From assembly GCF_041820985.1 (NCBI RefSeq), contig NZ_JBGUAU010000004.1:62001-126000 (forward strand): DNA of 64,000 nucleotides. Direction: 5' to 3'. A program made the position numbers and the translations under genes. Of this stretch, positions 52,315 through 61,552 are shown in pieces (within the stretch, counting starts at the first letter, position 1; each line of letters starts with the position of its first letter). Source of the stretch: Evansella sp041820985 (GTDB taxonomy: Bacteria; Bacillota; Bacilli; Bacillales; Salisediminibacteriaceae). The notes under the pieces were generated by a model. That model worked only from the letters and a program-made list of their open reading frames with translations, was not told where the DNA came from and ran no database searches.

Positions 52315-52832
52315 CATATTAAGATTACTTTATATAAATACTAATAAATCGATGGGCAAAGGAGCTTGTGGATTTATATAAAGGAGGAGCTGGTACTTTC
52401 CCTCTCAGTGGGGGGGCAGATACTTTATAACATTAAAAAGTAGGTGAGGTTATTCTGATAATTTATTTCATATTACGGTAAAGATGAAGCAGCCATTTTT
52501 ACCGCTATGGTTTTCTTTGAAGTGCATAATTGCGTCCTAAAACTACTACACTTTTTTCTAGCGAGAAAGAATCTTCCCCCACCTAGAACTGGAACTAGGT
52601 GCCAATGGATCAGCTTGTTGTGCGCCTAAAATGAGAATCCCCACTCATAGTAGGTTTTGGAAAGGTACAACGGCTATGACATTGTTGGATTACTGAAAAA
52701 AGAAACGTGCCCTATTTTTCAGTGGTCCACTTCTTTCTCGTTAGCTTTTTTTATACATCTCAATCAAAAAACTCCCACAAAAAAAGGGCAACTTAAAAGT
52801 ACCCCTTTTAAATCACCCGTCAAACTTAGATA
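52315..52832. other. Intergenic stretch between convergent genes
   Basis: About 500 bases without a supported gene. TCCTAAAACTACTACACTTT near 52540 weakly resembles the dispersed accessory element. The cyd terminator candidate at 52779 is the only clear structure. Confidence 0.4.
52779..52809 (-). terminator. Terminator candidate of the cydAB operon
   Basis: On the minus strand AAAAGGGG can pair with CCCTTTTTTT (three G-C pairs plus A-T) around a loop of about 14 bases. Weak but correctly placed after the small subunit. Confidence 0.45.
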
Positions 52833-53003
52833 TTATTCATTTACTGTTTTTTTAGTATTATTACGTTCCTGTTCTTCACTATTTTCTAAAATAAATGCTG
52901 GAGTTTTCCCATATGTAGCCCATAGGAAAACGAGTGCAACACAAGCAATTAACACAAGAGGTGGAGCTATTGTAATGAAAAACCAAGTTACATTCATGTT
53001 CAT
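52833..53003 (-). CDS. cydS: Small cytochrome bd subunit, CydS-like (56 aa)
   Basis: A 56-codon gene 24 bases after cydB on the same strand, with AAAGGAG just upstream. The protein has one transmembrane helix (about 6-28, FFITIAPPLVLIACVALVFL) and a charged tail. Size, membrane character and place match the small third subunit (CydS/CydX type) that stabilises the haems in bd oxidases. Start may be the ATG at 53003 or the one two codons later. Confidence 0.7.
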   Translation of the reverse strand: MNMNVTWFFITIAPPLVLIACVALVFLWATYGKTPAFILENSEEQERNNTKKTVNE

Positions 53004-53027
53004 ACAACTCCTTTAATAGATGCTGGA

Positions 53028-54041
53028 TTATTTTTTTCCTTCCACATAATCAGCATCAAATAAGAATAGTTTCATTAGTAAAAATAAAGATGGAATTAGT
53101 AGAAACAATCCCGCGATAAATGCAATAATGAGCGCTAGTGCCATAGATTCGTTTGTAAACCCATCGTAGATCGTTAAATATGGATAAAGTAAATAAGGGA
53201 AGTGCGATACTCCATATCCAAAAAACGCACTAAAATATTGAATCATTACCAATACAAAGGCAGTTCCATAATTTCTTTTTTTCCAAATTAGATATGCGGC
53301 TACTCCAAAGGAAGCTAAGGAAATTCCGAATACCCACCATATATCTAACATATTTTGATAGTGTTCATAGTTTTGCTGTCTTAGTAAAAAGAATACGATG
53401 ATCCCTGCTAAAATGGACGGAAATGACCAAGTTAATGCATATTTACGTAATAGTTGTAATGCATTTTCATCTTTCGCTCGAGACGCATAGTAAGTTAAAA
53501 AACTAGCAGAAATAAAGAGAACACTAACGATCGATAAGACTACTACTCCCCAAGAATACGTGCTTGTAAATAGCTCTCTGTATAGTAGGCTAACATATCC
53601 ATCTTCTAAACTTACATACCCACCTTCTGAGATGGTTAATACAGTTGATAACGATGCAGGAATCAATAATCCTGTCGCTCCATATAGAAAGGAATATAGA
53701 CGACTTTCTTTTGCTCCATAAGTTGCAAAAGCATAATAAGAACCACGAACAGCTATTAAAATGATGGCAACACTACCAGGGATAAGGAGAGCTGTTCCAT
53801 AATAATACGCTGTGTCTGGAAAGAATCCAACAATTCCTATAAAGAAAAATACGAGGAATACGTTCGTTACTTCCCAAACAGGTGAAAGATAACGCTGGAT
53901 GATGTTGTGAATGATATGGTTTTTATTTGTTCGTTTTGAATAATAGCTGAAAAAACCAGCCCCGAAATCGATGGATGCTACAATTAGGTAGCCGTATAAA
54001 AATGTCCATAGAACGGTAATCCCAACAACTTCATAACTCAT
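53028..54041 (-). CDS. cydB: Cytochrome bd ubiquinol oxidase subunit II
   Basis: A 337-residue membrane subunit with eight or nine helices, partner of CydA in the high-affinity quinol oxidase. The N-terminal FLYGYLIVASIDFGAGFFSYY is the typical CydB start (G-FGAG). Eighteen bases after cydA. Confidence 0.93.
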   Translation of the reverse strand: MSYEVVGITVLWTFLYGYLIVASIDFGAGFFSYYSKRTNKNHIIHNIIQRYLSPVWEVTNVFLVFFFIGIVGFFPDTAYYYGTALLIPGSVAIILIAVRGSYYAFATYGAKESRLYSFLYGATGLLIPASLSTVLTISEGGYVSLEDGYVSLLYRELFTSTYSWGVVVLSIVSVLFISASFLTYYASRAKDENALQLLRKYALTWSFPSILAGIIVFFLLRQQNYEHYQNMLDIWWVFGISLASFGVAAYLIWKKRNYGTAFVLVMIQYFSAFFGYGVSHFPYLLYPYLTIYDGFTNESMALALIIAFIAGLFLLIPSLFLLMKLFLFDADYVEGKK

Positions 54042-54058
54042 TGATCGTATCCCCCTTT

Positions 54059-55414
54059 TTAATTTATTTTTCGATGAGTATCATGACTGATACCGAGCTT
54101 TTCCAGTTCGTGTTCCACTGGATTTGATTGAAACATTCGGCGTAATACGATAATACATGTTGCTCCTAAAACAGCATAAAGGGCGATAAATACATATAAC
54201 ATAATATCCACGTGAGGAGATGTTGTTGCTCCTTCTGCAACGGTCATCACTTGATTTAAGATCCAAGGTTGACGACCAACTTCTGCAAAAATCCAGCCAG
54301 CTTCTATCGCAAGCATGGATAGAGGTCCGCCTGCTACAACAGCCCATAGCATTGGACGATTAAAAGCATTCCATTTATTTGTCCAATTTATAAATATAAA
54401 AAATGCGGATACTGCTGCTAAATACATGCCGATAAACACCATTAAATCGAACATATAATGTATCCACAATGGAGGAAGCTCATCTTGTGGAAAATCATTT
54501 AATCCAATTACTACTGTATCTGGTGAATTTCCAGCTAAAATACTAAGTGCGTATGGTATTTGTAACGCATACTTAACCTCGTTTTCCTCTGTTAGAAAAC
54601 CACCTAAAATGAGAGGTGCTTCACTCTCTGTTTCAAAATGCCACTCAGCCGCTGCTAATTTCTCCGGCTGATGCTCGTGTAGATACTTTCCTGAGAAATC
54701 TCCAATTACCGCTGTTCCCACTGCGAAAACGGCTGCTGCTACCATCGTAAGGTGAAGAGCTTTTTTATGATATACATGCTTGTTTCCTTTTAAAATATGA
54801 AAAGCTGCAATAGCTCCTAAAATGAAAGCGGACGTTAAGTAACAAGTTATGATAACATGTGAAATTTTCGTCGGTGTAGCTGGGTTAAACATGGCAGCTA
54901 ACGGACTTACATCTGTTAATATTCCGTCAACTAATGTAAAACCTTGAGGTGCGTTCATAAACGAGTTCACGGTTGTAATAAAGAACGCACTAGCTGTTGC
55001 TCCAATAACGATAGGAATAACTAACAAGAAGTGTTTTAGTTTGCTCTTAAATCGATCCCATGTATACAAATAGATTCCTAGGAAAATAGCTTCAAAGAAG
55101 AAAGCGAAAGTCTCCATGAACATAGGTAATCCAATTGTATGTCCTGCGGCACGCATAAAATTTGGCCACAATAGACTTAGTTGTAAACCTATCGCTGTTC
55201 CCGTAACAACTCCAACTGCTACAGTAACAACAAATCCTCTAGCCCACCTTCGAGCCATTAGTGTGTAGTGTGGATCATTTCTCTTTATTCCCATCCATTC
55301 TGCTATGGCGATCATTAACGGAATTCCAACACCAATTGTCGCAAAAATAACGTGAAACGCTAAAGTCAACGTGGTTAATAAGCGACTATAAAGGACCGGA
55401 TCGTACTCGAACAT
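54059..55414 (-). CDS. cydA: Cytochrome bd ubiquinol oxidase subunit I
   Basis: A 451-residue subunit carrying haems b558, b595 and d. The N-terminal RLLTTLTLAFHVIFATIGVG includes the conserved His20; the QPEKLAAAEWHFET quinol-loop start is near 230 and the Q-loop is short, as in Firmicutes. Oxidises menaquinol with very high oxygen affinity. TAGGAGCG precedes the ATG. The upstream region holds Rex-like TTGTGAA words. Confidence 0.95.
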   Translation of the reverse strand: MFEYDPVLYSRLLTTLTLAFHVIFATIGVGIPLMIAIAEWMGIKRNDPHYTLMARRWARGFVVTVAVGVVTGTAIGLQLSLLWPNFMRAAGHTIGLPMFMETFAFFFEAIFLGIYLYTWDRFKSKLKHFLLVIPIVIGATASAFFITTVNSFMNAPQGFTLVDGILTDVSPLAAMFNPATPTKISHVIITCYLTSAFILGAIAAFHILKGNKHVYHKKALHLTMVAAAVFAVGTAVIGDFSGKYLHEHQPEKLAAAEWHFETESEAPLILGGFLTEENEVKYALQIPYALSILAGNSPDTVVIGLNDFPQDELPPLWIHYMFDLMVFIGMYLAAVSAFFIFINWTNKWNAFNRPMLWAVVAGGPLSMLAIEAGWIFAEVGRQPWILNQVMTVAEGATTSPHVDIMLYVFIALYAVLGATCIIVLRRMFQSNPVEHELEKLGISHDTHRKIN

Positions 55415-55441
55415 ATAACTCGCTCCTATCTTTATATATAG

Positions 55442-55640
55442 TAAATAGCTATACTTTGTGAATTATTTAACACTATATACATAGTATTAAACCTCCGTAG
55501 AAAAAATTATAGGTGTTTTCCCTCATATTTTGTGAATTTGTGAGCGTTTTTTGAACACGATGTGAAAACTTTGTGAAGGGAGGTTATGGAGGGTAAAAGC
55601 GGTATAAAAATTTAATGCTTTAAACTAATATCATATTAGT
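55442..55640. other. Regulatory region between cydA and the 55774 gene
   Basis: A divergent region with repeated TTGTGAA words (55456, 55530, 55571) and TTGTGAG (55538). No gene is seen on either strand. Confidence 0.4.
55456..55473. promoter_or_regulatory. Rex-like site upstream of cydA
   Basis: TTGTGAATTATTTAACAC matches TTGTGAA-N4-TTCACAA fully in one arm and five of seven in the other. Further TTGTGAA half-sites lie at 55530 and 55571. B. subtilis cydABCD is repressed by Rex; assignment here is by analogy. Confidence 0.45.
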
Positions 55641-55668
55641 GTGACAATTCTGTAAAGTGTGTTATTAT
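55641..55668 (+). promoter_or_regulatory. Promoter candidate of the 55774 gene
   Basis: GTGACA (55641-55646), a 16-base spacer and TATTAT (55663-55668), about 105 bases before the ATG. Confidence 0.45.
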
Positions 55669-55773
55669 CTGCATGAAGAGAATTTAGAATTTATTTAGGA
55701 GGGAATGGAAGTAATCAATTATTATAGCTGAAATTGTCTAAATTTTATGAAATGTAAGGGAGTGCATAAATAA

Positions 55774-55932
55774 ATGAGTAACAAAGATTGGTTAAAATGG
55801 CAGAAGGAAGTCTTATATGAAGAATATATTGAGCCAGAATTAGAGAAAAGATCCTTAATAGAAAAGAAACAAAAGAAAGTTGATCACTCATTAGAGGTTG
55901 AAACGAAGTATAAAACTGTTAGTCAAAAATGA
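55774..55932 (+). CDS. Small charged protein (52 aa)
   Basis: Fifty-two codons from ATG with AAGGGAG about ten bases upstream, a promoter candidate and a terminator directly after the stop, so it looks like a complete small transcription unit. The product is helical and highly charged (KDWLKWQKEVLYEEYIEPEL then a Lys-rich half). No family recognised. Confidence 0.65.
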   Translation: MSNKDWLKWQKEVLYEEYIEPELEKRSLIEKKQKKVDHSLEVETKYKTVSQK

Positions 55933-55935
55933 AGG

Positions 55936-55980
55936 AAAAGGAATAACGATTGGTGCCACGGCCAGTTGTTATTCCTTTTT
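55936..55980 (+). terminator. Terminator of the 55774 gene
   Basis: AAAAGGAATAAC pairs with GTTATTCCTTTT around a 20-base loop, followed by TTT. Confidence 0.88.
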
Positions 55981-55984
55981 TTAT

Positions 55985-56130
55985 GAGTAATTGTGTCTAG
56001 CTTCCTTAGTATATATTGATGCTGAGATGGAGACTTCTTTTACAGAACCCCAATAGTTCCTATTGGAGACCTTGAGAGCTCATAAGGAAAAAAAGAGGCT
56101 AGAACAGGAGGGAACTGTCCTTATGAGGAT
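55985..56130. repeat. Structured intergenic segment with nested inverted repeats
   Basis: CCAATAG/CTATTGG (56050-56066, three-base loop) and CTCATAAGGA/TCCTTATGAG (56079-56088 and 56118-56127) form two hairpins. The segment opens with TGTGTCTAGCTTCC, similar to the start of the element at 15281. No gene is present. Confidence 0.5.
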
Positions 56131-56219
56131 TGGAGAAAAAACCTTCGAAAGCTCGCCGCCTTATTTTCCCCCGACGATCACCTACATTCTAATAATTTTA
56201 AAAAAATAAATTAAATCAC

Positions 56220-56248
56220 TTGACGTAAATTATTAATTATTATATAGT
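56220..56248 (+). promoter_or_regulatory. Promoter of the YceI-like gene
   Basis: TTGACG (56220-56225), a 17-base spacer and TATAGT (56243-56248). Confidence 0.55.
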
Positions 56249-56308
56249 TAATTACATAAAGTAAGTAATGAGAAAAAGGTAACTTAAAAACTAGGAGGTA
56301 GTTGCAAA

Positions 56309-56836
56309 ATGACAACTTTTACATTAGACAAAGTACACAGTGGTGTTGGATTTCAAGTGAAACATATGATGATTGCAAAGGCGAAAGGTGAGTTTACGGA
56401 TTTTGACGTGAAAGTAGAGGGTGACTTAGAGAACTTAGAAGGATTAAACATTCAAGTTACTGTTGATCCATCTTCTATCGATACAAAGAATGATGATCGT
56501 GATGGACACCTTCGTTCTGCTGACTTCTTTGATGTAGATAATTTCAAGAGCATAAAGATAGTTAGTAAATCTATTAGCAAAGTTTCTGCTAATGAGTATG
56601 AGCTTACAGCGGACGTTACAATTAAAGATGTGACGAATACAGAAAAGTTTACAGTGGAATTCAATGGAACTTCTAAAAATCCAATGGATGGAAGCACTGT
56701 AACTGGTTTTGATGTGGAAGGAAAATTAAATCGTGAAGCGTATGGTTTAACTTGGAACGCCCCTTTAGAAACTGGTGGCGTATTAGTAGGGAAAGAAGTA
56801 AAATTAAGCGCTAACTTTGAATTTATTGTGGAATAA
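56309..56836 (+). CDS. YceI family lipocalin-like protein
   Basis: A 175-residue cytoplasmic (no signal) YceI-domain protein, an extended lipocalin-like barrel that binds isoprenoid chains in characterised members. The start TFTLDKVHSGVGFQVKHMMI and the DPSSIDTKNDDRDGHLRSADFFDVDNF segment near 50-77 are diagnostic. AGGAGG precedes the ATG. Single gene with its own promoter and terminator. Confidence 0.92.
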   Translation: MTTFTLDKVHSGVGFQVKHMMIAKAKGEFTDFDVKVEGDLENLEGLNIQVTVDPSSIDTKNDDRDGHLRSADFFDVDNFKSIKIVSKSISKVSANEYELTADVTIKDVTNTEKFTVEFNGTSKNPMDGSTVTGFDVEGKLNREAYGLTWNAPLETGGVLVGKEVKLSANFEFIVE

Positions 56837-56900
56837 TAAATTAAATGTAATACCTAACACAATTCTGAATACAAATAGTTGAATAAAAGGATTTCGTTCA

Positions 56901-56951
56901 GAGACCACACTACACATATGGGAACTCCATGATGGTAGCAGTGGTCTTTTT
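56901..56951 (+). terminator. Terminator of the YceI-like gene
   Basis: AGACCAC pairs with GTGGTCT, with an inner CTAC/GTAG pair, followed by TTTTTT. Confidence 0.8.
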
Positions 56952-57063
56952 TTGTGAGGACGAATCAGCTCCTAGATAGAAAAACATCTAGCTTAGCTCG
57001 AGTTCTTTAAGGGTAACCAAACAATAAACAAATAATAAACAAACAAGAAAGAGGAGGTCCAAC

Positions 57064-58737
57064 GTGACTGCACAATTTTCTGGTGTAAAACGAACGCAGT
57101 TATTAGAAGAAATGACCCATTCTAAATTCGATGTTCTTATTATAGGAGGAGGAATTACAGGTGCAGGAATTGCTATGGATGCATCATCTAGAGGACTGGA
57201 AACAGCTTTAGTAGAAATGCAAGATTTTGCTGCAGGTACGTCGAGCCGCTCTACTAAACTTGTTCATGGTGGGTTGAGATACTTAAAGAAGTTGGAAATT
57301 AAACTTGTATCACAAGTAGGTAAAGAAAGAGCAATTGTATATGAAAATGGGCCGCACGTTACAGTTCCTGAGTGGATGCTCTTACCTATTCAAAAAGGTG
57401 GAACCTTCGGGAGGTTATCCACCTCCTTAGGGTTACGAATGTACGATATGCTAGCTCGAGTAAATAAAGAAGAAAGAAGAAGAATGCTATCCGTTAGTGA
57501 GACCTTGAAAAAAGAGCCCCTTCTTAAAAGTGATGGATTAAAGGGTAGCGGATTTTATGTAGAATATCGGACAGATGACGCAAGGTTAACTGTCGAAGTA
57601 ATAAAGGCCGCAGTTCAGTATGGTACGAAGGCAGTAAATTACTCGAAAGTGGAGCAATTACTATATGAGAATGGAAAGGTAGTGGGTGCCAAAGTTCGAG
57701 ATACTCTATCAGATCTTATATATAGTATCTATGCAACCAAAGTGATAAATGCGACGGGGCCCTGGATTGATACGATTCGTGAACAGGACCGTTCAAAATC
57801 AGGAAAGGAATTAAGATTATCAAAAGGAGTACACTTAGTTATAGATAAATCACGTTTTCCACTATCTCATGCAGTATATTTTGATACACCTGATGGAAGA
57901 ATGGTGTTTGCGATACCAAGAGGAGAGAAAGCGTATGTTGGAACAACAGATACGTTTTACAATGGAAACATTACATCACCAAGAATGACAGAAGATGATA
58001 TTGAATACATCACTGGCGCAGTAAATGACATGTTTCCTGAAGTGAAACTAACCCCTCATGATGTAGAATCAAGCTGGGCTGGATTACGGCCCCTTATTCT
58101 GGAAGAAGGAAAAGACCCATCTGAAATATCCCGAAAAGATGAAATATGGCAATCTCATTCAGGTCTTATTACTATCGCGGGCGGAAAACTAACTGGTTAT
58201 CGGAAAATGGCTGAAACTGTGGTAGACCTAGTTGTGAAGGTAAGAAAAAAAGAAGTTGGTAATCGAATGAAGATCCCTCATTGTAAAACAAAGCAACTTC
58301 CAATCTCTGGTGGTAACGTAGGAGGTTCAAAAGGGTATCCAGCGTTTGTACAAAATAAGTTGAAACAGGCAAAAAAACACGGTTTTACAGAAAAAGAAGG
58401 AGAGTGGCTTATCCATTTATACGGATCTAACATTGATACAGTATTTTCATTAAAAGAGGTGTATGAAAAGGAATATAAGTTCCAGTTACCGTTATATTTG
58501 TATTACTCCCTTCTATATAGCATCTTTTTCGAGATGACACTGAAACCAGAAGATTACTTTGTTAGACGAACAGGTGCATTATTTTTTGATATAAACTGGG
58601 TTAAGAAGTGGAAAAAAGGGGTAATCAATTGTATGGCCCATTACCTTAACTGGACATCAGCGGAGAAAGAACTGCACCTTCAAGAACTAGAAGATGCAAT
58701 CGTTGCAGCAGAGTCCACGATATTGGCCGATTCATAA
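57064..58737 (+). CDS. glpD: Aerobic glycerol-3-phosphate dehydrogenase
   Basis: A 557-residue membrane-associated FAD enzyme oxidising glycerol-3-phosphate to dihydroxyacetone phosphate and reducing menaquinone. FDVLIIGGGITGAGIAMDA near 23-41 is the FAD-binding turn; GTSSRSTKLVHGGLRYL near 59-75 and ITIAGGKLTGYRKMAE near 370 are GlpD signatures. GTG start with GAGGAGG upstream. No glpF/glpK nearby and no GlpP-type leader terminator is visible. Confidence 0.96.
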   Translation: MTAQFSGVKRTQLLEEMTHSKFDVLIIGGGITGAGIAMDASSRGLETALVEMQDFAAGTSSRSTKLVHGGLRYLKKLEIKLVSQVGKERAIVYENGPHVTVPEWMLLPIQKGGTFGRLSTSLGLRMYDMLARVNKEERRRMLSVSETLKKEPLLKSDGLKGSGFYVEYRTDDARLTVEVIKAAVQYGTKAVNYSKVEQLLYENGKVVGAKVRDTLSDLIYSIYATKVINATGPWIDTIREQDRSKSGKELRLSKGVHLVIDKSRFPLSHAVYFDTPDGRMVFAIPRGEKAYVGTTDTFYNGNITSPRMTEDDIEYITGAVNDMFPEVKLTPHDVESSWAGLRPLILEEGKDPSEISRKDEIWQSHSGLITIAGGKLTGYRKMAETVVDLVVKVRKKEVGNRMKIPHCKTKQLPISGGNVGGSKGYPAFVQNKLKQAKKHGFTEKEGEWLIHLYGSNIDTVFSLKEVYEKEYKFQLPLYLYYSLLYSIFFEMTLKPEDYFVRRTGALFFDINWVKKWKKGVINCMAHYLNWTSAEKELHLQELEDAIVAAESTILADS

Positions 58738-58755
58738 CTAATAACATATTTACTA

Positions 58756-58790
58756 TATGATCTGGCAACAAGTGAGCTAGATCATTTTTA
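58756..58790 (+). terminator. Terminator of glpD
   Basis: ATGATCTGGC pairs with GCTAGATCAT (one wobble) around nine bases, followed by TTTTT. Confidence 0.88.
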
Positions 58791-58880
58791 CTGAAATGTT
58801 TTACATTTTCTGAATATTTGTTAAGCTTACAATACGAATAATTTGAAAAGTCGTACAAAGGGAAATAGAGGAGGCCATCG

Positions 58881-59243
58881 ATGAGTCGAGATTTAATGAG
58901 TGACATTTATAAGGAATATGAAAACAGAGGCGGTTTTGAAAACCTTGCTGGTAAAGGGAAACCAATTCCCTCAGAAGCGTTTAGAGGAGAACCATTAAAT
59001 AATGTTTTAAAAAATGCTAATTATCTTCCTGAATGGATACAGCAACAACATAGAGTGAAAGCTGCAATTTTAGAGTTGTTAACAAAAATAATCAATGCTG
59101 AAATTATAGGAGATGAGATTGATAAGGAAGTGAAGGAAATTAATGTGAAAGTGAAGAAATATAATAGTATTTGTCCTTCGCTCCTTCAGAAATCACCAGT
59201 GACAAAAGAGACGTTGCGATTTGATAAAGATAAATGGATGTAA
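58881..59243 (+). CDS. DUF1992 (DnaJ-homologue C28 domain) protein
   Basis: A 120-residue protein with the DUF1992 pattern: ENRGGFENLAGKGKPIP near 15-31 and the NVLKNANYLPEWIQQQ stretch near 41-56, then a helical tail. Function unknown; the domain is shared with eukaryotic DNAJC28. GAGGAGG precedes the ATG. Confidence 0.85.
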   Translation: MSRDLMSDIYKEYENRGGFENLAGKGKPIPSEAFRGEPLNNVLKNANYLPEWIQQQHRVKAAILELLTKIINAEIIGDEIDKEVKEINVKVKKYNSICPSLLQKSPVTKETLRFDKDKWM

Positions 59244-59272
59244 TCTTTTAGAAGATGATGAAGGGAAATTTC

Positions 59273-59971
59273 ATGCTTTTCTTTGATATCGATGATACGC
59301 TTTTAGACCATAATTCTGCTGAAAGAAATGCTGCACTAGATTTTTATCATGTACATAAGCATGATCTTCACATGAAAGAACAAGAGTTTATTTCTTTATG
59401 GGTAAACTTATCCCATGAATTCTTTCAAAAATTTGTAGCAAAGGAAATTTCATTTGAAGAGCAAAGACAGTTAAGAATGAAGAAGTTATTTTCTAGTGTT
59501 AGAAGTATTAGTAATGAGGAAGCGACGTTGTTGTTTGATGAGTATGTTGAGTTTTATAAACTAAATTGGCGAGCCTTTGCAGATGTGATCCCATGCTTAA
59601 GAAATGCTGTGGGTAATGACGTTCCTCTTGGTGTAATAAGTAACGGAGATACAACACAACAAATAGAGAAGCTTACTTCCATGGGAATTCAAAACTATTT
59701 CTCTATTGTTGTTACTTCTACCGATATAGGTTACTCTAAACCCAACCCACATATATTTCAAGAAGCATGCAAGCGTGTAGGGAAGAATGTAAGTAATTGT
59801 ATGTATATAGGTGATAGGCTCGATGTGGATGCAATTGGTAGCACAGAGGCTGGGATGATAGGGGTATGGTTGAATCGATATCTAGGGCAAAGTAGTCGCC
59901 CTAGTACTACACCTATCATTCAAAATTTAGGTGAGTTACAGCCCTTAATGAATTCTCTCTATAAAAAATGA
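59273..59971 (+). CDS. HAD-superfamily hydrolase (YjjG/YfnB-like)
   Basis: A 232-residue HAD phosphatase. Motif I FFDIDDTLLDHN (residues 3-14), motif II GVISNGD, motif III lysine in SKPNPHIF and motif IV YIGDRLDVDAIG are all present, with a helical cap of the YjjG type, whose members dephosphorylate nucleotides. The ATG at 59273 follows GAAGGGA at seven bases; ATGs at 59255/59258 lack a site. Confidence 0.85.
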   Translation: MLFFDIDDTLLDHNSAERNAALDFYHVHKHDLHMKEQEFISLWVNLSHEFFQKFVAKEISFEEQRQLRMKKLFSSVRSISNEEATLLFDEYVEFYKLNWRAFADVIPCLRNAVGNDVPLGVISNGDTTQQIEKLTSMGIQNYFSIVVTSTDIGYSKPNPHIFQEACKRVGKNVSNCMYIGDRLDVDAIGSTEAGMIGVWLNRYLGQSSRPSTTPIIQNLGELQPLMNSLYKK

Positions 59972-59972
59972 A

Positions 59973-60018
59973 AAAAGATGTCTCAAGGTGGGTCCATACC
60001 CAATTTGAGACATCCTTT
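59973..60018. terminator. Bidirectional terminator
   Basis: GATGTCTCAA pairs with TTGAGACATC across about 17 bases, flanked by A-run and T-run, between two convergent genes. Confidence 0.87.
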
Positions 60019-60026
60019 TCTTTTTG

Positions 60027-61031
60027 TTAAAAAGACTTTCCAGCTATTTCTTCTAATGTTAGGTCAAATTGTTGAATATAGGATGCAGCGGTAATTCCAA
60101 CATATCTTAGATGCCATGGTTCATATGTGTATCCTGTAATAGGTTCTTTTCCTTGAGGATAACGTATGATATAGCCATGTTTGTAAGCATTGTCCTTTAA
60201 CCACTTACCTTCTATTGTGTTTCCGAAACTTTGGTCTAAACGAAAGTTCATAGCCTTTGAGGAAACATCCATTGCTAAGCCTGTTTGATGCTCGCTTGTT
60301 CCAGGGCGAGCACTAACTCTTTCAGCTTCTGAACGCCCCATTGTTGAGACATAGTGGTTAAATAATGTGGTTTGCCTGTTAAAAGACCGATAACCAGATA
60401 CAGCATATAAGTGTACGCCATCTTTTTCTGCTGCGGAAAACAAGAATTCTAATGCTTCCGCGGCTTCTTTTCTAAGATAACGTTTCTCATCGTTTCCTGA
60501 AAAAGAAAAACGAACATTCGGAACCGTTAGATCAGGTGGAATAAATCCATCAGGTAATTTCCTTTCCTTATTTACTATTAACAGAAAGGAAGTAGGATTC
60601 GTTATCACAGGAACAGCGTCATCAGATGATTGAAGGTTTTCTTCTAATGACGGAAATGCAAAAGGACCTTCAGGAGATTTCGGTTCTTCTTCCTTTTTTT
60701 CTTCCTCTTTCTGTTCAGGTTCCTTCCTAACGTTTTCCTTTTCCTTAGAATTTGTTTCTGCATTCTCCTTCTTAGTGTCTTCATCATTGTTCATTTCTTC
60801 TCTTGGCTCCATGTCGGTATCATCCTCCAATGGATCAACAATTGAAACACTGTCTTTTTCTTTTAGTGTATGGTTCATAGTGGAATGAACCTGCACTATT
60901 TTCGAGGCAGTCTCATTCATTACGTTATGATCAAATTCTTTTGTTATGACGATAGATAAGGTAAGTATGACTAATAAGGCAGATACATAATAAATGAATT
61001 TTCTTCTTTTTTGTTTTTGATTCTTGCTCAT
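60027..61031 (-). CDS. VanY-like D-alanyl-D-alanine carboxypeptidase (M15B)
   Basis: A 334-residue protein: N-terminal membrane anchor (12-30), a long Glu/Lys-rich linker (about 65-125) and a C-terminal M15B zinc peptidase trimming the terminal D-Ala of peptidoglycan stems. SGYRSFNRQ near 218, the zinc motif SEHQTGLAMD near 246-255 and the catalytic/zinc EPWHLRYVG near 305-313 are all intact. AGAGAAGG precedes the ATG. It is not next to van genes, so it is a housekeeping enzyme. Confidence 0.9.
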   Translation of the reverse strand: MSKNQKQKRRKFIYYVSALLVILTLSIVITKEFDHNVMNETASKIVQVHSTMNHTLKEKDSVSIVDPLEDDTDMEPREEMNNDEDTKKENAETNSKEKENVRKEPEQKEEEKKEEEPKSPEGPFAFPSLEENLQSSDDAVPVITNPTSFLLIVNKERKLPDGFIPPDLTVPNVRFSFSGNDEKRYLRKEAAEALEFLFSAAEKDGVHLYAVSGYRSFNRQTTLFNHYVSTMGRSEAERVSARPGTSEHQTGLAMDVSSKAMNFRLDQSFGNTIEGKWLKDNAYKHGYIIRYPQGKEPITGYTYEPWHLRYVGITAASYIQQFDLTLEEIAGKSF

Positions 61032-61126
61032 AAAAAACCTTCTCTCTACGAATCGTAGTTTTTGCTTCGGGATAGAGATAGTAAATCTAATGAAGGAAGG
61101 TTATGATTTCTCCTCACTCTATCTTT

Positions 61127-61552
61127 CTACTGTTCTAGTAAAGGTTCTCCTTTTCTAACAAGACACATAATACCAGCGATTAGATAAAACACTCCAGGTA
61201 AAAGTCCGATCCCAAAGCTAACAAGTGCGATAATGATGGAAGTGGAAAGAAAAAGAATCGCTGCAACTTTTGGATTTTTGTTTCCTCTTAATAAAATCAT
61301 AGCAATGATTCCTAACGCTACGGCTAAGAAACTAACAATGGCAATAACCCAACCACTAGAGCCTAGCACAGAAATAAATGAATCGATATCACTTATTGCC
61401 AAAGATGGATCCTCTAGAGCTATCTCGTAAAATATATCTCTTACCATTTCTTCATTGTCGTGCAGAATAATAAGCATTGTTCCGATAAATGCAGTAATAC
61501 TAAAGGCAATTGCACCAATTACCCCTAAAATAATCTCAGCAGTTCGTTTCAT
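61127..61552 (-). CDS. DUF4064 membrane protein
   Basis: A 141-residue protein with four hydrophobic segments (about 7-28, 68-88, 95-112, 115-133), starting MKRTAEIILGVIGAIAFSI as Bacillus DUF4064 proteins do. Function unknown. GAAAGGGG precedes the ATG. Confidence 0.8.
   Translation of the reverse strand: MKRTAEIILGVIGAIAFSITAFIGTMLIILHDNEEMVRDIFYEIALEDPSLAISDIDSFISVLGSSGWVIAIVSFLAVALGIIAMILLRGNKNPKVAAILFLSTSIIIALVSFGIGLLPGVFYLIAGIMCLVRKGEPLLEQ

Noticed and set aside
55530..55577. Further TTGTGAA words upstream of cydA as full Rex operators
   Set aside because: They are direct half-sites without matching TTCACAA arms; only the site at 55456 is close enough to list.
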